64,000 nt of DNA. Source: Paenibacillus cremeus (GTDB lineage Bacteria; Bacillota; Bacilli; Paenibacillales; NBRC-103111). A program made the position numbers and the translations under genes. Positions 34,745-44,794 of the stretch are shown piece by piece. Below the pieces are notes generated by a model. The model saw nothing but the letters and a program-made list of their open reading frames with translations, was not told the DNA's origin and searched no databases. Each line of letters begins with the position of its first letter. Positions within the stretch are counted from its first letter, which is position 1. The stretch lies in contig NZ_VNJI01000020.1 of NCBI RefSeq assembly GCF_007786445.1, positions 1 to 64,000 of the forward strand, given 5' to 3'.

Positions 34745-35656
34745 ATGGCGCTTAACTTTCATCAGCTACATATCTTTTATACCGTTGCAGAAAAAGGGAG
34801 CTTCTCACACGCGGCGCAAGCGCTTCACATGACCCAGCCGGCCGTCACCATGCAGGTTCAGTCATTAGAGGATTATTTCGGCACCAAGCTGTTCGTGCGT
34901 TCCACCAAGCGGGTGGAGCTGACGGAAGCGGGCCGAACGCTGCTGCCGTACGCGAAGCAGAGCATCGAGCTGATTAAGGAAACGGACATCGGCATGTCCA
35001 GATTTACGCATATGCTGGAGGACCGTCTGCATCTCGGGGCGAGTCTTACGGTCGGCGAATATATTTTGCCGCGGCTTTTGGGGCCGTTCAGTGCGGAATA
35101 CCCGAATATTTCGGTGAGCATGAAGGTTATCAATACGAAGCAGATTCTAGAAGAGGTGCTGGCGCATCAGCTGACCTTCGGCTTGATTGAGGCGGAAGTC
35201 AGCCATCCCGACGTGCATACGGAGGCTGTGCTGAGCGATGAGCTGAAGCTTATTGTGCCGCGCAATCATCCGCTGGCGAGTAAAGAGCGGATCACAATTG
35301 AGGATATGCTGCTGTATCCATTCGTCTTGCGTGAGCAAGGGTCGGGAACCCGCCGCGTGATGGAGGAGGAGCTGGCGAAAGCGGGCTGCGATCCGCGTGC
35401 GATCAAGATCGTCATGGAGCTCGGAAGCACCGGTGCCGTCAAATCGGCTGTCGAAGCGGGACTCGGCATCTCCGTTTTATCGCAATCGTCCGTAAAGCAT
35501 GAAGCCGCTTTGGGCGTGCTGCATGTCAAGAGCGTGGAAGGCGTCAGTTTCTCCCGCAGCTTCCGCGCTATCTATCTCAGCTCCACGCTGCTGCCAATTT
35601 CGGCGGTAACGTTCCTGACCTTTTTGCGGGAGAAGGATTTGAGCCAGTGGCTGTAG
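34745..35656 (+). CDS. LysR-family transcriptional regulator
   Basis: 303 residues. N-terminal winged helix (FHQLHIFYTVAEKGSFSHAAQALHMTQPAVTMQVQ), then a substrate-binding domain with GSGTRRVMEEEL and SAVEAGLGISVLSQSSV. Closest in type to CysL/YwfK-like regulators of sulphur or nitrogen genes, but the effector and targets are unknown. No divergent partner gene. ATG follows CGGAGGAAACGTC; a TATAAT lies at about 34707. Confidence 0.9.
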   Translation: MALNFHQLHIFYTVAEKGSFSHAAQALHMTQPAVTMQVQSLEDYFGTKLFVRSTKRVELTEAGRTLLPYAKQSIELIKETDIGMSRFTHMLEDRLHLGASLTVGEYILPRLLGPFSAEYPNISVSMKVINTKQILEEVLAHQLTFGLIEAEVSHPDVHTEAVLSDELKLIVPRNHPLASKERITIEDMLLYPFVLREQGSGTRRVMEEELAKAGCDPRAIKIVMELGSTGAVKSAVEAGLGISVLSQSSVKHEAALGVLHVKSVEGVSFSRSFRAIYLSSTLLPISAVTFLTFLREKDLSQWL

Positions 35657-35764
35657 CCATCGGACAGGACGTAGACAAGACAAGACCTCACTTTTATTAC
35701 GAGAACGTCAAGTGCAGTTAATACAGGGTTAACATTGGAAACGTACAGTTAAGGGGGAGCAGCG

Positions 35765-36628
35765 ATGGCTTTTGCCGATTTGCATTCACATACTTTAGCC
35801 TCGGATGGGACGCAGGCACCGTCGGAGAACGTGAGATTAGCCGCGGAAGCGGGCCTCGCCGCCATGGCCGTCACGGATCACGATACAGTGGCCGGCCTTA
35901 CGGAAGCGATCGAAGCGGGACGGAAGTACGGAATTACCGTCGTTCCTGGGGTAGAAATCAGCACCGTGCATGAGGGCAAGGACATTCATGTGCTGGGCTA
36001 TTGGATCGATTATACGAATGAGCTGTTTCTCTCCCGTTTAGCGGAGATGAGACGAGTTAGGGATCGCCGCAATGAGCTGCTGCTCGCTAAGCTCCAGGAG
36101 CTCGGAGTACATATTACGATGGAAGATGTGCAGGAATCGCTCTTAGTGTCCAAAAAAGCGGAGGAAACGATCGGCCGTCCCCATATTGCGGATGCGATGG
36201 TGCGCAAGGGCTATGTTTCGTCGATGAAGGAAGCGTTTGACCGCTACTTGGCTCAGGGAGCTGCTGCCTATGTCAATACCCCGCGGATTGAACCGGCTGT
36301 TGGCGTTCGTTGGGTTCTGGAGGCTGGAGGTACGCCTGTCTTGGCGCATCCCGGCTTGTATGAGCAGGATGATCTGATTCCGCTGCTGAAGTCGGTAGGA
36401 CTAGTTGGATTGGAAGCGTATCACTCCGATCATACGCCGGAGCAAGAGGCACATTATGTCCGACTGGCCGAAGAGCACGGATTGCTGGTAACGGCCGGAT
36501 CCGATTTTCACGGGGAGCGGGGCGGCGTCGTGTTCCATGCTCCGATCGGAGCTCGCAAGATTGATGCTTCTGTGGTAGAGCGGCTTTTTGAACGGAGGGG
36601 AGCTCAAAGCAGCGATGAAAATTCGTAA
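35765..36628 (+). CDS. PHP-domain phosphoesterase
   Basis: 287 residues of the PHP family (YciV/RNase AM or 3',5'-nucleoside bisphosphate phosphatase type). Metal ligands: [24 protein letters not shown], and C-terminal HPGLY, AYHSDH and GSDFHGER. Start ATG with AAGGGGGAG 6 bases before. Its last 14 bases overlap galU. Confidence 0.88.
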   Translation: MAFADLHSHTLASDGTQAPSENVRLAAEAGLAAMAVTDHDTVAGLTEAIEAGRKYGITVVPGVEISTVHEGKDIHVLGYWIDYTNELFLSRLAEMRRVRDRRNELLLAKLQELGVHITMEDVQESLLVSKKAEETIGRPHIADAMVRKGYVSSMKEAFDRYLAQGAAAYVNTPRIEPAVGVRWVLEAGGTPVLAHPGLYEQDDLIPLLKSVGLVGLEAYHSDHTPEQEAHYVRLAEEHGLLVTAGSDFHGERGGVVFHAPIGARKIDASVVERLFERRGAQSSDENS

Positions 36629-37490
36629 AGCGATCATCCCGGCGGCCGGTTTGGGAACCCGTTTTTTGCCGGCGACCAAAGCGCAGCCGAAGGAAATGCT
36701 GCCGATTGTCGACAAGCCGGCCATTCAGTATATCGTCGAGGAGGCGATCTCCAGCGGCATCGAAGACATTATGATCGTCACCGGTCGGAATAAGCGCGCG
36801 ATTGAGGATCATTTTGACAAGTCGATAGAGCTGGAGATGGTGCTGGAGGAAAAAGGGAACGAGGAGCTGCTGGCGCTCGTTCGCTCCGTGTCGAGCTTGG
36901 CGGATGTTCACTATATCCGGCAGAAGCAGCCGCTGGGGCTGGGGCACGCGGTGCTGTGTGCCCGTAAGTTTATCGGCGACGAGCCGTTCGCCGTGCTGCT
37001 GGGAGACGATATTATTCAATCGGAGCCTCCATGCTTGAAGCAAATGATCGACCTATACGAGCAGACGCAAACCTCGGTGATTGCGGTACAAGAAGTGCCG
37101 TGGAACGATGTAGACAAATATGGTATCGTATCGCCCAACCGTGTTCTTCAATACGAAGGCCATTGTTATATCGACGACTTGGTCGAGAAGCCGGACCGTA
37201 CACATGCTCCGTCGAATTTGGCTGTCATCGGCCGGTATATTATTACACCAGAGATTTTCGGCATCCTGGAGAGCTCGACACCTGGGCGCGGAGGCGAAAT
37301 TCAGCTGACGGACGCCTTATGTATCTTAAATCGGATGAGGCAAATGGTCGCCTATTCCATTCAAGGGACGCGCTATGACGTCGGTGACAAGCTGGGCTTC
37401 GTCGAGGCGACCATTGAGATGGCGCTTGCCAGAGAGGATTTGCGGGAGCCCCTCAAGATGTATTTGCTCAAATTGATGGACAGATTGTAG
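36615..37490 (+). CDS. galU: UTP-glucose-1-phosphate uridylyltransferase
   Basis: 291 residues (GtaB/GalU) making UDP-glucose. Motifs: [27 protein letters not shown] (nucleotide binding), [28 protein letters not shown], and LLGDDII with the metal Asp. ATG 36615 is 15 bases from GGAGGGGAG, which is longer than normal; an alternative TTG lies at 36588. Together with ugd it makes UDP-glucuronate for a surface polymer. Confidence 0.95.
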   Translation: MKIRKAIIPAAGLGTRFLPATKAQPKEMLPIVDKPAIQYIVEEAISSGIEDIMIVTGRNKRAIEDHFDKSIELEMVLEEKGNEELLALVRSVSSLADVHYIRQKQPLGLGHAVLCARKFIGDEPFAVLLGDDIIQSEPPCLKQMIDLYEQTQTSVIAVQEVPWNDVDKYGIVSPNRVLQYEGHCYIDDLVEKPDRTHAPSNLAVIGRYIITPEIFGILESSTPGRGGEIQLTDALCILNRMRQMVAYSIQGTRYDVGDKLGFVEATIEMALAREDLREPLKMYLLKLMDRL

Positions 37491-37498
37491 GAGGCGCT

Positions 37499-38812
37499 AT
37501 GCGGCGAGAAAACATTGCGGTGATCGGTACCGGCTACGTCGGTCTAGTTTCGGGGACGTGCTTCGCGGAAATCGGGCATCAGGCCATTGCAGTGGACCGC
37601 GATCAGTCCAAAATCGAGCGGCTCCGGCAGGCGGACATTCCGATTTATGAGCCGGGTCTGGAAGCGCTGGTGCGCAGCAACATGGAGGCGGGCCGCCTTT
37701 CGTTTACTTCGGAGCTGCAAGAGGCGGTTCGGAGGTCCGATATTTTGTTTCTGGCTGTCGGGACACCGTCGATGCCCGGCGGCGAAGTGGACTTGAGCTA
37801 CTTGGAAAGCGCCTTCCGGCAGCTGGCGGCAGCGGTGGATCGCTACAAGCTGATTGTAATCAAGAGTACGGTACCGGTCGGAACAGCGGCCATGGCGGAA
37901 GGTTGGCTGCGGGAGGAAGGCGTCGAGGAAGGAAGGTTCGACATTGTCTCCAACCCGGAATTTTTGCGGGAAGGCTCGGCCATTCATGATACGTTTCACT
38001 CGGATCGTATTGTCATTGGAGCCGAAGATCAGCAGGCTGCTGAGCGGATCGCAGCGCTTCACGCGCCGCTTCAGGCTCCCGTGCTGTTCACCGACCGTGC
38101 GAGTGCGGAGCTCATCAAGTACGCCTCCAACGCTTTCCTAGCGGCTAAAATCTCCTTCATTAACGAGATGGCGAATGTGTGCGAGAAGGTCGGTGCTGAC
38201 ATCGCGCTGGTGGCGCAGGGGATGGGGATGGATAAGCGGATCGGATCGCACTTCTTACAAGCCGGGATCGGCTATGGCGGTTCCTGCTTTCCCAAGGACA
38301 CAAAGGCTCAGCTGCGCATCGCGGAGGATGTGGACTATGATTTTAAAATTCTCCGGTCGGTGATCGAGGTTAATGCCCTGCAGCGGGAACGGTTTGCGGA
38401 CCGGATCATTCAGGAGCTGACGGAGGCTGGCGGGGGCAAGGCTGTTGCCGTCATGGGCCTTGCGTTTAAGCCGAACACGGATGATCTGCGCGATGCGCCT
38501 GCCTTGGATATCATCGAAGCGCTGACGACGAGCGGCGTCCAGGTGCGCGCATACGACCCGGTCGCGTTGGAGAAAGCGTCCGCGCACATGGGCCGCCACG
38601 AGCTGGTGACGTTTCATGCGGATCCATACGAGGCGGTGGCCGGGGCAGACGCGATGGTGATTACAACGGAGTGGGAGGCGGTCAAATCGCTCGATTTCGG
38701 CGAAGTAGCCCGGCTCTTGTCCCAGCGGCTGTTGATTGACGGCCGCAACTGCTTGGAGCCTGCCGCCATGGCGGAGCTGGGGTTCCGGTATGTATCGGTG
38801 GGAAGGGCGTGA
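37499..38812 (+). CDS. ugd: UDP-glucose 6-dehydrogenase
   Basis: 437 residues; oxidises UDP-glucose to UDP-glucuronate with two NAD. N-terminal Rossmann fold IAVIGTGYVGLVSGTCFAE, STVPVGTA, NPEFLREGSAIHDT, catalytic Cys in GYGGSCFPKDTKA, and a second Rossmann fold with GLAFKPNTDDLRDAPA. Begins 8 bp after galU with AGGAGG before the ATG. No polymer-synthesis genes are nearby, so the end product (for example a teichuronic acid or exopolysaccharide) is not shown. Confidence 0.95.
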   Translation: MRRENIAVIGTGYVGLVSGTCFAEIGHQAIAVDRDQSKIERLRQADIPIYEPGLEALVRSNMEAGRLSFTSELQEAVRRSDILFLAVGTPSMPGGEVDLSYLESAFRQLAAAVDRYKLIVIKSTVPVGTAAMAEGWLREEGVEEGRFDIVSNPEFLREGSAIHDTFHSDRIVIGAEDQQAAERIAALHAPLQAPVLFTDRASAELIKYASNAFLAAKISFINEMANVCEKVGADIALVAQGMGMDKRIGSHFLQAGIGYGGSCFPKDTKAQLRIAEDVDYDFKILRSVIEVNALQRERFADRIIQELTEAGGGKAVAVMGLAFKPNTDDLRDAPALDIIEALTTSGVQVRAYDPVALEKASAHMGRHELVTFHADPYEAVAGADAMVITTEWEAVKSLDFGEVARLLSQRLLIDGRNCLEPAAMAELGFRYVSVGRA

Positions 38813-38831
38813 ATCGCCGCCTAATAGAAAG

Positions 38832-38872
38832 AAAGACCGACCTCGTTTGAAAATGGAGGTCGGTCTTTTTTA
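38832..38872. terminator. Bidirectional terminator between ugd and rqcH
   Basis: AAAGACCGACCTC/GAGGTCGGTCTTT, 13 bp, followed by T on both sides. Confidence 0.9.
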
Positions 38873-38886
38873 CCTTCAAGTCAGTT

Positions 38887-40683
38887 TCACTTCACCTGCA
38901 CCGGCAGCTGCTTGATACGCTCGGTTTCCGGAGTGATGAAGAGCGTCTTCTGATGGTCATAGATAACGAACCCGGGCTTGGCGCCGCTGGGCTTTCGGAC
39001 GTGCTTGATGAGCGTGAAGTCCACGGGCACCTGGCTGGACTCTTTGGCCTGGCTGTAAAAGGCAGCCAGCTGTGCCGCTTCATTCAGCGTCGCGTCGCCA
39101 TATTCCTGACTGCGGATGACGACATGCGAGCCGGGAATGTCCTTGGTGTGCAGCCAAGTGTCGGCCGGATGCGCGAGCCGGTTCGTTAAATATTCGTTCT
39201 GCGTATTGTTTTTGCCGACGTAGATCGGGATGCCTTCGCTGGACGTGTAGCAAGCCAGAACCGGCTTTTGGTTCGGCTTCTTTTTGCGTCCCTTTTTGCC
39301 GCGGTCTCTCAGGTAGCCCTGCTCGACCAGCTCCTCGCGAATTTCCTCAATATCCGTTAATCCGGCGCTCGCCAGCTGCTGCAGCAGGTTGTCGAGGTAG
39401 CGGATTTCCTCGTGCGCTTGATCCATTTGCTCGCGGACGGCAATCAGGCTGTTCTTGCTTTTGGTATACCTTTTGAAATAACGTTGTGCATTTTCCGAAG
39501 GTGTTAACAGAGGGTCCAGCTCGATTTTGATCAGGCGCTGCTCTTCATCGTAGTAATTTGTTACCTCAATGTGCTTATCGCCCTTGGCGTACAAATGCAT
39601 GGAAGCGGTCAGCAGCTCGCCCTGTATGCGGAACCGGTCAGCCTGCTGCGCATCCTCCATCGTTTCCTCCAGCTTCTCCAGCTTCTTGATGTTTTTAGAG
39701 CGCTCGTTGGACAGCAGCCGGATTAAATCGGACACCCGCTGCTTGACCGTATCCCGTTCCGCTTTATCTCCGTAAAACGCCTCCAGGCAGACACTCACGG
39801 TGTCATACCGGACCGCCTCACCCTGCACGTGGCTGAGCTCCAGGATCGAGAAGAACGTTTTGCCCGTGTTCGCCTGCTCGGAGATGACCGGATCGATCAC
39901 ACCGGCCTGCAGCTTCGAGATCAGCTCATGGAACGGCTCCCACAGCACTTCAGCAAAGCTGCCAGGGCTGGCCAGTGCATCTTCCATCGAACCATCCTCA
40001 AGCCTCATCGCGGCGCGATAGACCAATTCCTTGGCAACTAGCGGGCTGAAGCCGCTGTACCGCTGGACCAGTGCCTGCTCCCAGGCGCGTGCAGAGGAGG
40101 CGTTCTGCTCGGAAGAGGCGAGTGCTTCCTCCATAGCCGATATAAACCGCACCTTAGTAGCCGCAAAAGGGAGCTCCTTATGCTGCTCCGGCGGGTCGGT
40201 ATACTTGCTGCCCGGCATGACGATGCGGTAGCTGCTGATAGCCGGGGTTACGTGGTGAATTCCATCCACAATCGTTCCCGCCGCCGGGTCCATCAAAATA
40301 ATATTGCTGTGCCGTCCCATAATTTCAACAACGATGGTTTTTACGCTGAGATCCCCAAGCTCATCCCGCTGCCGAATTTTGATGTGGATCATCCGCTCCA
40401 GCCCAGGCTGCTCGATTGCTTCGATCACACCGCTCTCACAGTGCTTGCGAAGCAGCATGCAGAACATCGGCGCTTCCATTGGGTTAATGAAGCTTTGCTC
40501 CGTCAAATGCACGCGCGGGTACGTGGGATTGGCGGATAAAAGCAGCTTTACGCTGCTGCCGCCCGCCCGCAGGGATAAAACGATATCATTTTCAGAGGGC
40601 ATCTGAATTTTATTGATTCTACCGCCGACGCAGCTCTGAAGCTCACGTACAAGGCTGTATACGACGAGTCCGTCTAAAGACAT
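38887..40683 (-). CDS. rqcH: Rqc2-type ribosome quality control protein RqcH (NFACT family)
   Basis: 598 residues. NFACT-N at the start (SLVRELQSCVGGRINKIQMPSENDIVLSLR), helix-hairpin-helix and coiled coil in the middle (about 290-440), NFACT-R at the end (GIPIYVGKNNTQNEYLTNRLAHPADTWLHTKDIPGSHVVIR). RqcH binds stalled 50S-peptidyl-tRNA and adds alanine tails. Once called fibronectin-binding protein FbpA/YloA. ATG 40683 after GGAG; its position beside the Ca2+-ATPase matches yloA-yloB. Confidence 0.93.
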   Translation of the reverse strand: MSLDGLVVYSLVRELQSCVGGRINKIQMPSENDIVLSLRAGGSSVKLLLSANPTYPRVHLTEQSFINPMEAPMFCMLLRKHCESGVIEAIEQPGLERMIHIKIRQRDELGDLSVKTIVVEIMGRHSNIILMDPAAGTIVDGIHHVTPAISSYRIVMPGSKYTDPPEQHKELPFAATKVRFISAMEEALASSEQNASSARAWEQALVQRYSGFSPLVAKELVYRAAMRLEDGSMEDALASPGSFAEVLWEPFHELISKLQAGVIDPVISEQANTGKTFFSILELSHVQGEAVRYDTVSVCLEAFYGDKAERDTVKQRVSDLIRLLSNERSKNIKKLEKLEETMEDAQQADRFRIQGELLTASMHLYAKGDKHIEVTNYYDEEQRLIKIELDPLLTPSENAQRYFKRYTKSKNSLIAVREQMDQAHEEIRYLDNLLQQLASAGLTDIEEIREELVEQGYLRDRGKKGRKKKPNQKPVLACYTSSEGIPIYVGKNNTQNEYLTNRLAHPADTWLHTKDIPGSHVVIRSQEYGDATLNEAAQLAAFYSQAKESSQVPVDFTLIKHVRKPSGAKPGFVIYDHQKTLFITPETERIKQLPVQVK

Positions 40684-40756
40684 GATGTACAACTCCATTT
40701 CTAACAAGTCAAAACGCTACCCTCTATGATGCCATATTTTCACCAAAAACTTAAGG

Positions 40757-40782
40757 GCATTTTTCGTTATAACGAAAAGTGC
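40757..40782. promoter_or_regulatory. 26-bp palindrome in the rqcH/Ca2+-ATPase intergenic region
   Basis: GCAT-TTTTCGTTA/TAACGAAAA-GTGC. The inner 18 bp (TTTTCGTTATAACGAAAA) are perfectly palindromic; the outer arms have one G-T pair. No loop and no T-run in the sense of a terminator. Looks like an operator for a dimeric repressor acting on one or both divergent genes; the regulator is unknown. Confidence 0.6.
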
Positions 40783-40951
40783 TGCCGATGCCTTGAGGCA
40801 AAACTTGTACCTCGGCGTGCTAATTTGCGGCTTGTCTGAATACATTTACCCTAGGTGTCTGTCCAACGGCTGCAATTACATCACGCTGGACAACACCCAA
40901 GTGGTCAAGTTGGCGCACCGGCGGTGCAGACGTTTGGGAGGGAGAAAGCGG

Positions 40952-43738
40952 ATGAGTTCGAAAAAGTGGTACCATATGTCGTCGGAAGAAATCTTGGAGC
41001 AGATGAGGACGGAGCCTGCCAAAGGACTGACTACGGATGAGGTGGAACAGCGGCGTGCGGTTCACGGAAAAAATGAGCTGGCGGAAGGGCAGGGCATTTC
41101 GCCAATCACGCTGTTTTTGAATCAATTTAAGGACTTTATGGTGCTTGTGCTCGCTGGTGCGACACTGGTTTCAGGGCTGCTGGGTGAATATCTCGATGCC
41201 GTGACGATTATCGCCATTATTATTATGAACGGGATCCTCGGCTTCGTGCAGGAGTTTCGGGCGGAACGCTCGCTGCGGGCGCTCAAGGAGCTATCGGCGC
41301 CGCATGCGAAGGTGCTTCGAGGCGGAAGTATAGAGCTTGTTCCAGCGCGTGAGCTGGTGCCTGGCGATGTCGTCGTGTTGGAAAGCGGGGACCGGGTTCC
41401 GGCGGATATACGGTTTATCGAGGCGTTCAGCGCTTATGTGGAGGAGTCTGCCCTGACCGGGGAGTCCGTTCCGGTGGCTAAGCATACGGAGCCCCTAGTT
41501 GACGAGGAAGTTCCGCTGGGCGATCAGCGCAATCTGGGGTTTATGGGGACGATGCTGACCCGCGGTACGGCCAAAGGGGTCGTTATTCGCACTGGGATGG
41601 AGACGGAAATGGGCAAAATCGCCGACCTCATCCAAAGCACGGATGCTATGGAAACGCCGCTGCAGCACCGCTTGGAGCAGCTCGGCAAAATCCTCATCAT
41701 CGTGGCGCTCATGCTGACGGTGCTCGTCGTAGTCGCCGGCATTCTGCACGGACAAGAACCGTACGGCATGTTCCTGGCGGGCGTCAGCCTTGCGGTTGCG
41801 GCGATCCCGGAAGGACTGCCGGCCATCGTAACCATTGCTCTCGCGCTTGGGGTTCAGCGGATGATTCAGCGAAAAGCAATCGTACGCAAGCTGCCGTCCG
41901 TCGAAACGCTCGGCTGCGCCTCTGTGATCTGCTCGGATAAGACAGGCACGCTGACGCAAAACAAAATGTCCGTCACGCATCTGTGGGTCGGCGGAGATCT
42001 GCTGGAGGTTACCGGGGACGGCTACGATCCTCGAGGCGATATTTTGAAGCAAGGACAGCCCGTGGACATCCGTAAAAATCAAATGCTGCGCCGCATGCTG
42101 CAAATTTCCGTCTTGTGCAACAACGCGAGTTTGCATGAAGAGCGGTCCGAGACGAAAAAGAAGAAAGCCGAGGAGCTGGCTGGCGCATGGAATATTAAGG
42201 GCGACCCGACGGAAGGCGCGCTGATTGTGCTAGGAGCAAAGGCCGGAGTTACGCACCAAACGCTGGAAGGCTTGTACAGCCGTGTGAACGAGCTGCCATT
42301 TGACTCCGAGCGGAAGCGGATGTCGGTCGTCGTAACGCATCAGGGCGGGCGTATGGTTTGCACCAAAGGTGCGCCGGATGTGCTGCTTCAGCAGTGCTCG
42401 TACGTGTTATGGGACGAGAAGGTGATCCCGTTCACCCCGACGCTTAAGCAAAAGGTGCTGGCAGCGAACGAAGGCATGGCGAAAAATGCGCTGCGCGTAC
42501 TAGGGCTGGCCTACCGCGACTTGAAGTCGAGTGAACGGGGCGACTCGGAGACCGAGGTGGAAAACCAGCTCGTCTTTGTCGGACTGACGGGGATGATCGA
42601 TCCGCCGCGCCGGGAGGTACGGGAGGCGATCGTCAAATGCCGCAGGGCGGGCATCAAGACGGTCATGATCACCGGTGACCACCAAACGACCGCGGAAGCC
42701 ATTGCGAAGCAGCTTGGGATTCTGCCAGCGGATGGATTGGCTGTGAACGGACAGCAGCTCAGCTCGATGAGCGACGAAGACCTCGACAGCCGCGTCGATG
42801 ATATATACGTGTACGCTAGGGTATCTCCGGAGCATAAGCTGCGCATTGTGAAGGCGCTGCAGCGTCAAGGCCATACGGTGGCCATGACAGGGGATGGAGT
42901 CAACGACGCCCCGGCCATTAAAGCCGCCGATATCGGTATTTCTATGGGCAAGACCGGCACGGATGTGTCCAAGGAAGCGTCAGCGCTCGTACTGAGCGAT
43001 GACAACTTCGCGACCATCGTGGCTGCCATCGAAGAAGGCCGGGGCATCTATGAAAATATCCGCAAATTTATCCGGTATTTGCTGGCGTCCAATGTCGGCG
43101 AAATTTTGACGATGTTTCTCGCCATGATGGCCGGGCTGCCGCTGCCGCTGGTACCGATTCAAATTTTGTGGGTCAACCTGGTGACCGACGGGCTGCCGGC
43201 CATGGCACTCGGCGTAGACCAGGCGGAGAAGGATTTAATGCAGCACAGACCGCGCTCGGCGCGTGAAAATATTTTTGCCCGCCGGCTGGGCTGGAAAATC
43301 ATCAGCCGAGGCATCCTGATCGGCCTCTGCACGCTGGCGGCGTTCTACATTGCGCTGCTGCAGGGAGGGGACAGCAAGGATACCCTGATCAAGGCGCAAA
43401 CCGTCGCCTTCGTGACATTGGTCATGGCGCAGCTGATTCACGTCTTCGACTGCCGCAGCTCGAGGTCCATTTTCCATCGCAATCCGCTGCAGAACGTTTG
43501 GCTCGTGCTGGCCGTGTTGTCGTCTCTGCTCTTAATGCTGCCAGTGCTGTATGTCGAGCAGCTTCAGCCGATTTTTAAAACAGTGCCGCTGGGGCTGAAG
43601 GATTGGGTACTGGTTCTGGTGTTTGCCGGGATTCCGACGTTCCTGATGGGTCTTGGGAGTGTGATGAGCAAGCCTGCCAAGCATAAACCGATCTCCCATG
43701 GCGGCGGAAGCAAGAAGATGAAGCCTATCGTACGATAA
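40952..43738 (+). CDS. yloB: P2A-type Ca2+-transporting ATPase
   Basis: 928 residues, SERCA/PMR1-like calcium exporter. Motifs: TGES (ESALTGESVPV), CSDKTGTLTQNKMSV (phosphorylated Asp), KGAPDVLL, MTGDGVNDAPAIKAADIGI; membrane helix 4 has AAIPEGLPAIV and helix 6 NLVTDGLPAMALG, the calcium-binding residues. Ends in a basic tail. ATG 40952 follows GGGAGGGAG; the open frame back to 40793 has no family similarity. B. subtilis YloB is expressed in sporulation. Confidence 0.93.
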   Translation: MSSKKWYHMSSEEILEQMRTEPAKGLTTDEVEQRRAVHGKNELAEGQGISPITLFLNQFKDFMVLVLAGATLVSGLLGEYLDAVTIIAIIIMNGILGFVQEFRAERSLRALKELSAPHAKVLRGGSIELVPARELVPGDVVVLESGDRVPADIRFIEAFSAYVEESALTGESVPVAKHTEPLVDEEVPLGDQRNLGFMGTMLTRGTAKGVVIRTGMETEMGKIADLIQSTDAMETPLQHRLEQLGKILIIVALMLTVLVVVAGILHGQEPYGMFLAGVSLAVAAIPEGLPAIVTIALALGVQRMIQRKAIVRKLPSVETLGCASVICSDKTGTLTQNKMSVTHLWVGGDLLEVTGDGYDPRGDILKQGQPVDIRKNQMLRRMLQISVLCNNASLHEERSETKKKKAEELAGAWNIKGDPTEGALIVLGAKAGVTHQTLEGLYSRVNELPFDSERKRMSVVVTHQGGRMVCTKGAPDVLLQQCSYVLWDEKVIPFTPTLKQKVLAANEGMAKNALRVLGLAYRDLKSSERGDSETEVENQLVFVGLTGMIDPPRREVREAIVKCRRAGIKTVMITGDHQTTAEAIAKQLGILPADGLAVNGQQLSSMSDEDLDSRVDDIYVYARVSPEHKLRIVKALQRQGHTVAMTGDGVNDAPAIKAADIGISMGKTGTDVSKEASALVLSDDNFATIVAAIEEGRGIYENIRKFIRYLLASNVGEILTMFLAMMAGLPLPLVPIQILWVNLVTDGLPAMALGVDQAEKDLMQHRPRSARENIFARRLGWKIISRGILIGLCTLAAFYIALLQGGDSKDTLIKAQTVAFVTLVMAQLIHVFDCRSSRSIFHRNPLQNVWLVLAVLSSLLLMLPVLYVEQLQPIFKTVPLGLKDWVLVLVFAGIPTFLMGLGSVMSKPAKHKPISHGGGSKKMKPIVR

Positions 43739-43763
43739 AGTTATCCACATCGAATAGCTGTGA

Positions 43764-43817
43764 GGACGGTTCCAAGGGTAGAGTGTCTACTTTGTGGAAT
43801 GGTCCTTTTATTTTTTT
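43764..43817 (+). terminator. Terminator after the Ca2+-ATPase gene
   Basis: Imperfect long hairpin: GGAC-G-GTTCCA-AGGGTAGA pairs with TCTACTTTG-TGGAAT-GGTCC, then TTTTATTTTTTT. Confidence 0.7.
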
Positions 43818-43818
43818 A

Positions 43819-43847
43819 TTGCAATTTATCGCCGTTTCGGGTAAAAT
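43819..43847 (+). promoter_or_regulatory. Promoter of dapF
   Basis: TTGCAA (43819-43824), 17-bp spacer, TAAAAT (43842-43847). Confidence 0.55.
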
Positions 43848-43924
43848 TTTGCGGAATTACTATGCATATCAGGCGTTTTACGCTATGATATGGGATAAAA
43901 CACGTTCAAGCGGGAGTTTTGATG

Positions 43925-44761
43925 ATGAATTTTACAAAGATGCAGGGCTTGGGCAACGATTTTATCGTTCTGTCTGGACACCAGAAGCTGCCGGAGAACG
44001 CCGCGGAGCTGGCTGTTCGTTATTGTGACCGCCACTTCGGGATCGGCGCGGACGGAATGGTTTACTTGCTTCCTTCGGAGCAAGCGGATTATATGATGCG
44101 CATCATCAATTCGGACGGCTCGGAGGCGGAGCAGTGCGGCAACGCCATCCGCTGCGCGGCCAAATATATATACGATCACGGTATGATCAATCAAGCACGA
44201 ACCAGCCTCGTCATCGAGACGATCGGCGCGGGTTCGCAGCCGGTACAGTTGACGGTGGAGAACGGGGAGGTCACGAAGGTTCGCGTTGATATGGGCGCTC
44301 CGATCTTGAACGGGCTGCAAGTTCCTACGACGGTCGATGCCAATCCGGTTGTCGCTCACCCGGTAGAGGTGGAAGGACGCGAGTTCCGGTTTACTGCGGT
44401 GTCGATGGGCAACCCGCATTGCGTCATTTTCGTCGAGGATGCGGTTCAGATGGACTTGTTCGCATGGGGCCCGAAGCTGGAGCATCACGAGCTGTTTCCT
44501 CGCCGGATCAATGTGGAGTTTGTGACGGTGAAAAGCAGGGATTACGCCGATATGCGCGTATGGGAACGCGGTGCGGGACCGACGCTGGCCTGCGGTACAG
44601 GTGCTTGCGCTACGCTGGTGGCAGGGGTGCTGAACGACCGGATGGATCGGAAGGGCACCGTGTCGCTCAAGGGCGGCGACCTGCTGATCGAATGGGACGA
44701 GTCCGACAATCATGTTTATATGACCGGACCTGCGGCGACGGTGTTTAAAGGAACGCTTTAA
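43925..44761 (+). CDS. dapF: Diaminopimelate epimerase
   Basis: 278 residues; interconverts LL- and meso-diaminopimelate for lysine and peptidoglycan. Both catalytic cysteines are visible: EQCGNAIRC and ACGTGACA. Start region NFTKMQGLGNDFIVL is typical. GGGAG at 43912-43916 is 8 bases from ATG 43925; ATG 43922 and TTG 43919 are alternatives. Not part of this block in B. subtilis. Confidence 0.95.
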   Translation: MNFTKMQGLGNDFIVLSGHQKLPENAAELAVRYCDRHFGIGADGMVYLLPSEQADYMMRIINSDGSEAEQCGNAIRCAAKYIYDHGMINQARTSLVIETIGAGSQPVQLTVENGEVTKVRVDMGAPILNGLQVPTTVDANPVVAHPVEVEGREFRFTAVSMGNPHCVIFVEDAVQMDLFAWGPKLEHHELFPRRINVEFVTVKSRDYADMRVWERGAGPTLACGTGACATLVAGVLNDRMDRKGTVSLKGGDLLIEWDESDNHVYMTGPAATVFKGTL

Positions 44762-44794
44762 TGTTTATCATGGGATAGAAAGGGGGAGCCCCGT

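Noticed and set aside
40793-40951. N-terminal extension of the Ca2+-ATPase from an upstream TTG
   Set aside because: The extra 53 residues have no transporter similarity, and a strong GGGAGGGAG site fits ATG 40952.
43741-43749. Perfect DnaA box TTATCCACA after the Ca2+-ATPase gene
   Set aside because: A single 9-mer without a cluster, AT-rich region or dnaA/dnaN nearby; expected by chance in a genome.
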